NCBI RefSeq assembly: GCF_041146795.1 | Contig: NC_135168.1 | Span: 41,601,870 to 41,665,869, forward strand | Origin: Maylandia zebra | Lineage: Eukaryota > Chordata > Actinopteri > Cichliformes > Cichlidae | Length of the DNA stretch: 64,000 nt | Direction of reading: 5' to 3' | Part shown: one piece after another, positions 25,691 to 37,600 of the stretch | Layout of the letters: each line of letters opens with the position of its first letter | Numbering within the stretch: position 1 is the first letter of the stretch | Notes under the pieces: model-generated | Seen by the model: the letters and a program-made list of their open reading frames with translations, nothing else | The model's database searches: none | Told to the model about the DNA's origin: nothing | Made by a program: the position numbers and the translations under genes

Positions 25691-28600
25691 CTCTTTCAAA
25701 AATGCATGTAAGGAGGAAGGAAAAAGCAGCAGAATTACAGATGGAAGCATATTTGGCAATAAAGGATGAAGAAGGAAAAAAAATCAGGAGGAAGAAGCAT
25801 ACCAGAAGAGCTTCCAGCGGGAGATTAGAGTGCGATGCAGAGAGAGAATGAAAGAGTAAGAAGTGGGTAACAAGAGCCAGGAGAGTGGGCGAGTGGTATT
25901 GCAAGAAAGAAAAGGCAGAGGAGAGCAAGTGGGACATGCAAACATCACATTTCCAGAGATGAGGACGGTGGAACAAAAGAAATTAGGGAAAAAACCAGGG
26001 GAGGGAAAATAAAACTCTGAAGATTTTGATTAAGATTCAAATGCTTTTGGAAGCTTTAGAAAATCAAGCGAATAAAGTCAAATCTGCACATTCAGACCCA
26101 CCTCAGTGCTAACTTGCAGTGGGAAAAACCCCCCATAAAAACACCTGCTTCTCCACATGAAGGATTTATCCCAAGAGTTATAGATTATGAATCAATCATG
26201 GCAAACAAAGCTTTGGCAATTACTCATCAGGGGCATCGCGGCTTTGAACAGGGGACATGTCTATTAAGAAAAATCAATACTAATATCTATCGCTGTTGAA
26301 ATGACTTCTCACACAGACGCTTCCCTGTATCTTTATTAGCAAATGCATCCTGAGTCTCTTACAGGCGCCCATCAAAGAATGGAAAAAAAGGGGATAATTA
26401 AAGGAGGCTCTGCAATTGATCTGTTTTTATCAAGGGAGAGGGGTAAAAGCAAGAAAAACAAGAGGGATGGAGGATGGTATGCAAACAAATGGAAAGCAAG
26501 GAGGAAGGATAGACATTAAAGAGAAGTAAAGCACAAAAGAGTGAGACAAAGCAGAAGATAAAATGTGAATGTGGCAGATGTTTAAAGAAGATTCAATGAA
26601 GAGAGAGAGAGAAAAGTGAGCAGAGGAAGTAGCTTAGTTGAGCTAAGTTGTTAGTCTTACAGCTAACTGGACTGACCTGGGATGTGAGGTCTTTGTAAAC
26701 ATGGCAAAGGAAGCAGGAATAGGAAGATATTCGTATTTGACATTGAGATGTTAGAGGAGATTTTTTAACCATCAGTGGAAAAAAAAAACAAGATTTGAGG
26801 TCAGTCTGGATGTGCAGCTAAAGCTGACAGCATTTCATTGATTAAAATAGATGACGGTCCATTAAGTGATTGATAGTTAATAGGGAAAGTACTCAATTTT
26901 AAACATGGTAGCTCGTGTTTATTTCTTGCCATCCTGAGTATATGAAGAATATGTATCAAATGCATGATAGCTGTGACTCACTAACCCGATTAGTATAAGG
27001 TCACTCTGAGGTACTTGCAGTTAGGGCATCCTGTCAGAAAGGATTTCATTTTACTTTACTTGCAGTTTGGTTATGTTCAGGCAAAAACAGGAGCAGCGTG
27101 ACAGAAACGGTAGATACAGGCACGGATAAGAATGTCGGTGATTGTAACGATGTCCACCATATATTCTTTTCCTTGCAGAGTTTATTTCATCTAATAGGTA
27201 ATTGATTCTTTTCATCTTATCTTAGTCTTGGCTTCTCACTGCAGTGCAGCTCTTTATTTCTCAGGGGTCGCAAAACAAACTCTGAGACATGGGTTCACTT
27301 GGTGACAGGCGGTCTGTTTGTAGTCTGTTTTTTCTCAATTCTCTGCTGTTCCACTTAAAATGTACAAGAGATTTGTATTTATGTTATTTTAACCCTGAAA
27401 CAGTTTCATAGTGCACTTCATAATATCTGCACCAATACAAAAACACTTTCTGTAGCGCTTGGTCTGAAAGCGTATGTGCTAAATCTAATTTTGGATTCAT
27501 TTGCAAAAAAGACGGAACACAAGGCGTTGCCTCTTTGCTCTGTACTTTTTACAAACTAGGCTCAGTGGACAGATTAAGTGCCTGTATTGCTACCAAGTGA
27601 TGTCTGTTATCCACTGAAACCAGAGCAACTTTGATCTGAATATAAATTCACGTTCTTTTGGCATTAAATGCGACATTGGCAACATTTGCTACTCTCATTA
27701 TACGAGTGCCATTTCAGCTGTCATATTAATTTAGCTCAAGTGATGTGCATCACTGCTGTCATATCTGTGCATACAGACTGAACCATATAGTCAGGACTAA
27801 GTAGCTATCTATATTCATCATCTCCATTTCTCTCATTGGTGCCGGTATTACAAAGGCCTGGAGGCAAGCACAAGGCTGAACGGTCTACAGAGATAAATTG
27901 CATGGAAAATATTGTTTATCTTTGAAGAACTATGCAAAGCATTTGCCTGCAAATATTATGCAAATGAATTATCCTTATATATACAGTGTGCTGATTTTTT
28001 CTTATATAATATAATGCCTGAATGTGGGTTTAATTTGGAACACCGACAAAGAATCTTCAATTACGGTCACATTTTTTTTTAAAAAGTGGAAAGCATGTTT
28101 GCTGCGAATATCTGCACGGCACAAACTTGAATGTAAAGAAATATGGGAGCTGAGGTTCTACGGCAGTATCGCAATCGCATCATTGCGCCTATAAACAACA
28201 CACAGACACACATGTGCTTTGGGCATGAGATTAAGCAGAAAGCTGTTTTCGTGATGCCATGTGCCTAATAAAGCTCTTTTGCTGTCCTAATTGGCCCTTT
28301 TGGTCTACTTCTTTTGATGTCTGGGGATGAGAGAGAGAGGTGGAAACTATAAAGCCCATTAAAGATACAGAGATCCTCTCTTCTCAACCCTTTAGCCCTG
28401 CAGCAGATGGAAACGTTGAGCCAAACGCACTTGTTCTCCAGAAGACCCACATGCACAAACGCATTATATTTGCATGTATTCTACCGCCCCGAAACTAAAA
28501 GCCAACATGATTAGCAAAACTTCAAACAGCTGGAGTGATCTTAGAGTAGGACAAGGCTGTACTGTGCAAAACTCAGAACACAAAGAGATGCGAGGGTTCG

Positions 28601-31600
28601 AGAGAGCGAAAGAGGAAGGAACCAAGAGATAAACAGCAAAGCTGGACGAAAAGCCATAGATCAAGAAGGGAACTGTGTTGCGAATACAAAGGGAAGACTT
28701 GAAGGGACCAACACATGAAAGACAAAATGAGAAGGTGAAATGAGGTGAAAGTGTGCAAGACAAAGAGAGAGACAGGAAGAGAAAGAAAATTCACTTGACA
28801 AAGTGAGCGGGCATAGAGAACTGAAAGCAAAGGCAGAAACAAATGGAGCAAACAGAAACGGGAGATGAATCTGTTTGCAAAGGTGCAGCTTTTGTAGTTT
28901 ATAACCGCTGGGAAATATTTCATAGGAAAAGAGTAGTTTGTGTACAAGCAATGGATAAATGTCTTTTTTTCCCCAGGTGAAAAAAGACACATACTGATAA
29001 ATGCCTTAATCCCAGCCTATGGCTATATGAGCCAGTGAGGGCAATGGCTAATAACTCAGCCTTCAAGCTTCCCTTGTGGAACAGCTATGACTTTATGTAG
29101 GCCACAGCATTAGTTTGACTTCATTTAGAAACCCACACTGAAAGCAAAAGCACCCACTATAGTTGTGTAGTTTAGCAACTCGTTTTAATTCATTCCAGTC
29201 AATTCATCACCACAATATGTGCTGGATAGGACTGTAAATGGACTGCATTTATCTAGCTTTTTAAAACCAAAGTGCTTTACAGAGGGACTTTCATTCCCCA
29301 TGCACAACACAGTCCTGGCAATGGGGAGCAAGCAAGCTTAATTTCTTTCTCAAGGGTACTTCAAAACAAACAGGAGGGGCTTGGGATCAAACCACCAACC
29401 CTGCAATTAATATCTAACCAGTTCTTCTTGTGGATACATGACTGCTGCAGAGCAATGAATTAATTATAGGCTACATTATCGAATGGGGCTTTCACTGCGC
29501 ATCTCTAAGATAAATGCCAACATTAGTAACCCGTGTCCTCCTGAAAATAAACACAGTTTTGCAACCGGTTTTCCAAGTCAAAGGGTTTCGAGTCTCTTGT
29601 GCTTTGAGTCCTAAACTAATTTAATATTACAAATGTCATACTGAATTTTTAAAAATGTAATGGTGAGTATGTGTAGGAAATGATGTGAGTTTTCTGGGTT
29701 TTTGTCCACAGCATTATCTAAATGTGATCACTGGAGTTAACATCCGTTGTCACTTGCTGGCATGAACTGGATCCATCAAAAGTGGCAGAAAAATTTAGCT
29801 ACAAGCAGCGATGAGGGAGCCGAGAAGTTAAGCAGGGTGCAGTCGCCATCGCAAATGAATTATGATAAAAGGGTAATGGGGAGTGCCGATAACAATAAGT
29901 CCCACGTCTATATGCCACACTTGGTGTCGACAAATCAAGGTTGCCAAACAGGAAGTGATGCCATTATGACATATTGACATGCCCTCAGTTTCTGTGTGGT
30001 GGGACATAGATAAATATAATAGTTTTTTACCCACTTTGCCACATATGGTCATATGGTTTACTGTATACAAGGTCATTGAACTCCAAAGTAATGGGTCCAT
30101 TATGTTTCAGCTCCATATTTTTAATAATGGAATTTACTAGTGTAGCTTTCTACGATTCACAATTTAAAATAATTCTTGATATCTTATTTTGGGGCTCAGT
30201 TCACTTCTGTCTAAAATAAGCACCTCCTCTTTTAAGCCAAAGGTCTTCTGATTGGATGTGCCTTTCCAAACAGGATGTTTGAACAGCAAGTCGGTGGCAT
30301 TTCTCTTAGTTAGAGCTGTGCATCTGTGATGACCATACTAAAGATATCTGCTCTCACTGACATCATACAGAAGCAAGAGTAGAAAAACATAGTCTGAAAC
30401 AGACGAATTAAAACAGTCTGAAGCCAGAGTTATGGCTCACAGAGATCATTTGCAAATACACACAGCCATTTATTGTAAAGCTATGCATAGACATGCTAAA
30501 GAATAAAGGAAAAACCTAGCAGTCATTAGATTTTGATTAAATATAGTATAGTGTTGGCCAGGCTGTACCATTCTTCTGATCTCCCTTTGACGTCACTATA
30601 CATTAGCAAGCAATTTTAGAAGGTCAATCTATCAAGCAAAAAAATAAGAGTGCCTTTTCTTGTTGCAGTGCTTTAATTACACCATATTTTTAAACAACCT
30701 CGGTGATCAATCTATGCACAAAGTCAGGCATCAATACATGAAACAGTTGCTGAGATGTGTTTGTTAACTTTGGCTCCTGATTTCAAATGGACCTAACAAA
30801 CCAAAAATCCATGTGATAACATTTGTGGAGTTTGCACTGTAAAAAACATCTTTATCTATTTATTTATTTTTACTTATATGTAAACACCTACTAGGATAAG
30901 ATTTCTTTTAATTCAGATGAAAACTAAGTGACATATTACTATACTATTATTTATTTAATAAAAATTAAGTTAAAGCAGTGTGTGGGAAAAACTGAGTACA
31001 CCTATGACTGTACACTGTTGACTGAACCAGAGCTTGTTTAACAACCTTTAGGAGCAATAACTTTTTTTAAACAATTGTTTCTTGTACGACTTCAACAGTC
31101 TCTCACATCATTTGAGAGACTGCCAAACATTTTCAATTTTTTCAGCCATTCTTTTGTAGATTTGCTAATAGTCATGTTACATGACCCAATTTGGGCCAAG
31201 CCTTAGCTAACGGCCTTACACTTGACAAGGACTTCAACTCAGTGACTGCAAGGTGCTGCAAAACAAGCCCAAATCATCAGCCCTCCAACACCGTGCTTGA
31301 CAGCTGGTACGAGGTGTTTGTTTTTTCACAAACATTGCACTGTGCATTTTGGCCAAACTCTTCTACTTCAGTTGTATCTGTCCAAAGGATATTGTTCCTG
31401 AAATCTTTTGGTTTGCTCAGAAGTAGCTTTGCAATACTACTACGTATGTTTTTTTTTTTATTAGAGCGAAGAGGCTTTCTCCTGGCAACCCTTCTAAAGA
31501 AGGCATACTTGTTCAGACTTTTTGCAATTGTACCATCATGAATTTTAGCATTTATCACTTTCAATTTCTCTGGGTATTGCACAGTCTGACCTTGGGGTGA

Positions 31601-34600
31601 ATTTGCTGGGATGTCTAGTTTGGAAAGACTAGCACCTACGGATGGAAATTGATAAGAATATAGCGATTACGATTCCATTATCAATATCACTTATTGATTC
31701 GATTCCTTATTGATTCTCACCAGCTTCGCTTTGAGAGTCACCACTATGACCATCACCATCTGGTCAGATGTTTGCGCCTGTTGGAGGTATTTCCCCTCTT
31801 TGTTGTGATTGGTCTTAGGGTCATTAGTCAAATAAGTAATTATTATACAGGACACTTTGTTTAAAGTAATGCATTCGAGTTTTTAATTGCTCCTTCTACT
31901 ACTCGTTACATTACTTTCATGTCATTCTGTAAAATGACCTGAAATGCATTGTCTCACAATTACAGTTTCACAATATAAAGCTCTGGCTAATGTCTTACAC
32001 ACCAACACAAATCCCTGTCCTAATGAGGACACACATATAATCTTCATCTTATATTACACAAAGCCTCTCAGTAGAACAAAAAGTTAACAGCACAAAGAAA
32101 AGATGAAAACCAGCACGAGGAGACTTTTAAGTGATCGTCATAGTGATTCTATTAAAGAAAGATAGAAACTGGCTGGAGTCTGACTGCTCATCAGTTTGTT
32201 ACCTGTTGAAATTCAGGGTCTGGCTGCTGGGCTGGGGTCGGCATTCACTCAGCTTTCACTCTGGGTTCTTGGCTAGCTTAGCATTAGCATGCTATCTGTG
32301 CAGATGCTTGCAAAGAGCAAAGTTGCGTTAGCAGCATAATGAAGCTGTTTCTGTCCTTGATGCAGTTAGCACTTTACCATTACACTTGTTTTTATGGGCA
32401 AAAAAATACTAAATAAAATAAAATAATAGTAATGTCCATATCCACGCTGTAGACTGTGTCACTGTTTTCCTCCTCCACACACAAACTGAAATCTTGTAGT
32501 GCAAGAACTGATAAGTGAGATTGATAGGAAGGCAGACTAACAATTCCAATAGAACTAGACTACTGGGAACCAGTTCTTAATTCCCATCCCTACTGGCGTC
32601 TGTCTTAAATGTTTTCCACTTGTAAGTAGTCTTTCCTCACTGTAGAAAGATGGACTTTAACTTTGTTTGGAAATGGCCTTATAACCTTTCCCAGATTGAT
32701 GGGCAGCAGCAATTGCTTCTCTCAGATTATTGCTGATATCTTTCATTCTTGGTATTGTGTTAACACACACCTGAATGCACCAGACCTGTGCACTGCTTTT
32801 ATAGATGTGATCAAACTTGGTAATGATCAGTTAATCAAGAACATTTGGTTGGCATTGCCGAACAGCTGAGTTTTGACTTTGTTGTTGTTAAACATATAAT
32901 AAGACCAGATAAAGGTCAGATTTTCCTGATACGAAAACCTTAAAACTGAAAGATGGTGTCCTTTCTTTTTAACATAACTGCATCTTTATCTTTGGCTTGT
33001 TTTTGGCGTTTGAGAGCTCAAGATACAGATGTAAGATCGAGGTTCTGTTCCCAGTCAGTGGGGCAGACTTTGCAGCTTTTTAGTCTATGGTTCAAGGGGC
33101 TAATACAGACTTCCTGGTCCTCCAAAATAATACAAAATAAAGATAAAATTACTAGTTCATAACATTATTCCCCTCAGTCAGCAATGGCAACGGTTAATAC
33201 TAAGAGAAGTGAGTTGCTGAAAAGTATTGTTTCTGATTTTGTCCTGTCAATTTAACAGCTTCCTTAAATCCACATCTATAATTTTCATCTAAAGTTTGAA
33301 TCCTCAGCTAGTTAACTTTAAGTCCTTCTCAGCTGGCCATTGCCTCATGTTGAGTTGTGATCAAGGGTGGGTCAACCTTCCATGCAAAATGAATCCTGGC
33401 CTGCTTTCATTAGGGCACTTTTTTTTTATCACTGCAGCAGATGGCGAAACACACACGTTCAGTGACACACACATTGCAGCCCCCTGAGAAGCAACCTCGC
33501 CTCCTCTCTCAACTTTTCTCAATTTTTTCTCTCCCACTTTTACTCATCTATCACTTCCGCCTCACACCCTAACAGTGGAAACTTCAAAGTGGCTGCTATT
33601 TAGAGGTTACCCTACATCCTGGTTGCTTTGTAAGCATTGTTGCCTTCCCTAACGAGTAAATGGGCTGCGTTTGAAATGGAAGTAGCTACCACGAACACAA
33701 AGTATCTGACACGCATGTTCATACTGTGGACTGCAGAAAACAACCAACCTAAAAATGTGCCTTGAGTATCTCTTTAGCACATATCGACTGAGAGCTGTTT
33801 CCACGCAGGAAAATGAGGTGCAGGTCAGGCACTGAAATAAACAACCCACGCAGCATGCTATATATGTTTGTATTTCAGGAGCCCATTTATGGGGTCTCTA
33901 AGGACTTTTCTCAGCTCTTCTTTGTCTGACTGCACTGTTGGACAGGGAAAACACTGAGAATATAGAGCTGGAAGGCATTTTCCCGAGGGACATTCACAGC
34001 ATATAATTTACATCATTTACATCACCTCCGGTGTTTTTTTCTTTCTTTTGTCACAGCATATGCAACATGCAGACAGTTTTGCATGATCTCACTCCAGTTA
34101 ATGATCCAATTAGAGATTTCTGAATTTTATCCCTCTGTTTTCCTCGTCGAGATGTGATTTGGCTCCCGATTTTCCAACCTCTGCTGTGTGTATTTGAGAT
34201 GCAGCGCTGTGTCTGTCAGCGATAGCCATCAAGGTTTAAGGTCAACAGATGCAGGACAGACCACGGCCAAAAGCTGATGGATTACAACGCTTTGATTTAC
34301 GGCACAATACCACAGCCACCACACACACAAAATGCACGATTCTTCACACACGCCTACATTTTCAGCAGTCAATTAGGTGCATAAATATTTTCTGTGGACA
34401 AAGAATACACATACATACTGGGTACAGCATGCATGTGTCAAGTGTCAGCACCTGTCAAACAGTAGCGTGGCAGGAAAGAGAGTGGGCTGGTTTGGAAAGC
34501 AGACAGGGGTAAATACCATCACCTATTATAGACATGCCCAATGGCACAGTTGCGCGCACACATGCACACACACGGACACATGTATATTGTTAAATCCACA

Positions 34601-37600
34601 GTTCAAACAGAGGACAGGTGGCCTGGAGCACTCTAAAGCAACAGTGAATAACAATTTCTCTTTTTTATACAACTTCTTATTGCAGCTTACAGCACATTCA
34701 TCTTAATACCATAATGCACTTCTTGTGCCATATTCACCACTCTGAGCAAACATATATGACTCCATCACTAAAGCACAATGACGCAACATGATGGATGCTG
34801 CTCACAGTAACATGCAAATCCTCACATTCAGGATTCAAACGTGTTCAGTGTGTGCATTTCAAATACAAATTCTTACCTTTGTGGTAGGACACTTGCTTGG
34901 ATTGCATGGAAAAGGTTCCCATCACAAGACCCATGTTGACTTCTGGCTGCTGGAAGATTGTGCGTGCTGGCGTAAGTGAGTGTGTTTATGAGCGCGCGCT
35001 GGTCTGCCTGCCTATGATCAAGGTGTGCTAGTAAGTATGCGTACAGTAGGTGAGCGTAAATTTGTGATTAAGTTAGTCCATCAGCCAGCTGTATGTGTAG
35101 AAGTACAGATATCACTTCTCATGCTGCCTCACACCCACACAGCTCTGCCGCTTCTGCTCGAGGGTGTGTGTGAGAGAGAGAGTGTGAGTGAGAGGAGAGA
35201 CAGTGGGAGAGACAGAGAGAGAGTATGCGTGTGTGTGTTTCTATGTATGCGTGTGTAAATGAAATAAGCGGCACACATCCACTCTCAGGCTGCCTTTGTC
35301 TACCCTGCCACTGAAGCTGTCTATTTTACATCCCTTCTATCTCTTTGTCCACCAGTCCCCAGTCACCAGACTGTCATCCCATCAATTCCTCTGTGCCTCT
35401 TCATGTATCTGCCTCTATGTCTCTGCTTCTCCCTGCTCCCGTTTTCTCTCCCATTCGTCTGAGTCGCTCTGTGTCTTTGTCTGTCTGGTGGGGAATGGGG
35501 AATTGCACACTGTTGCACAGGAAAAGGCAGAGACAGAGACGGGAGAGATGGGGCAAGAGAGGAGGACAAAACTCAAGAGAGGGCAAGCGAGAGGAGGAAG
35601 AAGAGATGAGGAAATTAGGAGAAGAAAGAGGAGAGGGTGAGGAGAAGAGGAAGAGGAGACAGAGACAAATCAGGAGGATTCACAAACGGCAGGGGAGGCA
35701 AAGTGAGGAGGCGAGAGGGTGGGAGGGGAAGACCGTGAAAGAAAGAGATGGAGTGAGATGAGGAGTGCAAGAGGTGAGGGGAGATAAGGGAGGAATAGAC
35801 TGATCCGTGCCCCCCTTTGCTATTCAGCAGGCAAACAGTCTGAGTGTGGAGAGTGCATTCGCTGCTTTATCTCTACATGCACAAGTGTGGCAGGTGGTGT
35901 GTGTGTGTGTGTATGCGATTGTGTGCGTGTAATTATTCTGCTCGCGGGTGGGTCATGGACAAAACCCTCTACGTGTGGCACAGCTACGTCCTCAGAAACG
36001 CTGCCTCGCATTTGTCAGCGACTGCATCGACATGCTGTATCAGACATGTTTTTGTGCTCAAGTCTCCTGATGAACTCATCAACTACACACACACACACAC
36101 ACAGAGGCCACACACCATCTACAACAATACACCCAGGAGAGCGATGCCAGTCTGCAACACAGTCCAACTCATACATGCACTCCTTACTCCCATCAGTCAC
36201 GCTTAACCCCTTGGTGCCCTCTGTGTTACACCGGTTGTTCAGATTGGCAGGCTGCGCTGATGCCACTGATGGCAGCCCTTATTGAAATTCCTCACATGGC
36301 TTTAGTTAAGAAAACAATTTACAGCTGAGCCATCGCTGTGGTTGAGCTGAGGCCATCAAGGCCAATGATAAAGTCATTAGGGCATGGCATTCATTAAAGG
36401 CTAGCTGCAGTAGCCTGTATGCTCAGGATCAATGCAGAGTAAAATAAGAGAGGGAAGAAGGCAGTGCAAGAGACTGAGAAAAAGAAAATTAAGAACAGGG
36501 TAGTGAAAGGTGGATAGACAAAGAAAGTGAGAAAAATGAGCACTGCAGGGCAGGAGTATGTGTGTGCGTGAGTGAGTGCGTTCAATGGTGAGAGACATTT
36601 TTTGGGTATGCAAGAGCTCACACCTCCCCTATCCCTTTTCTATCTCTGCAGAAAGGAGGAGATCATACGTGATTCTCTTATCAAAATCAAACACTAAAGA
36701 GGAAAAAACATTTTGCACATGCGTGCACGCATACGCACAAACGCTGACAAACACTCAGTGCTTACAGCAAGTAAGAGCGGCAATAAATCAACACAGAGAA
36801 GCAGGTCTTTGAGTACACACTACAGCAATGACACAAAGACATGCTGATTAAATTCTGAAAGCCCGGCTGAATAGGCGAGATAAGGGAGCGTGATTTGCTG
36901 TAGTGATGATGTTTAACTTCAGTGAAGGGGTTACATACACATCCATCAATAGAGAGAAAAGCCTTCGGTTGATCAAACACTTTGAAAACCCAGTGGATAA
37001 ACTGAAAAAGCTCACAGGGGGAACGCTGAAAAACGTGTTGTTTTGATCAGTCTCTGCAAAGCTGACATTTTCCAAATACCAAGTTTTCAAACAACACAGG
37101 CTGAAGAAAACAAGCTGCAATTACAGAATAGAATAGAAAGTCAATTCTTAACCTTGAAAATAGCTGAAAAACCTTGGGCAAAAGCCCCTCAAGCCTAAAG
37201 AAGATGATACTTTTTAGTCTGTAAAGACCTCCAAAGCAGTTACTCAGTGGATCTTGTCATGATCTCTGTTGTGTGCCTTTTACTTGTTTTTGTATATATT
37301 TATTTTGATTGTATATAGTTCTCCTGTTTGTTATTTATTCCTGCTGTCTTACTTTTCGTATTTTATTCCAGAACAGTTAGTGTGGAACACCCACAAGACA
37401 TGTATAATCAAAATAAAGGACTATTCTATTCTATTGTATTCTATTCTATTCTATAGCAGTGAGAATGGTTTGTCCTCTGGAAAAAAAAGCCTGAACAAAA
37501 GTTTCTCAAAAATCTTTGAATTCCAAAACCCAGAAACAGTGAGAACATCTGCACAGGAAAAGCTGCAGCATCAATCACTTCTCCAATGACGCAAACGCCT

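Larger units (their letters stand above)
30976..32880 (-). mobile_element. Tc1-like transposon, broken and split by a second element
   Basis: The left end reads AGTGTGTGGGAAAAACTGAG and the right part contains TTAACACACACCTGAATGCA and TCAGTTAATCAAGAACATTT, both typical of a fish Tc1 family. The transposase is coded on the - strand. The right third (32600-32880) continues the same element after an inserted block at 31636-32591. Internal deletions and stops make it inactive. Confidence 0.8.

Noticed and set aside
25449..25976. 175-codon - strand frame
   Set aside because: It is driven by the GT/CA microsatellite (His-Thr repeat) and purine-rich DNA, with no domain.
35345..35761. 138-codon + strand frame rich in Arg/Glu
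   Set aside because: It is a translation of a polypurine tract, with low complexity and no splice or domain evidence.
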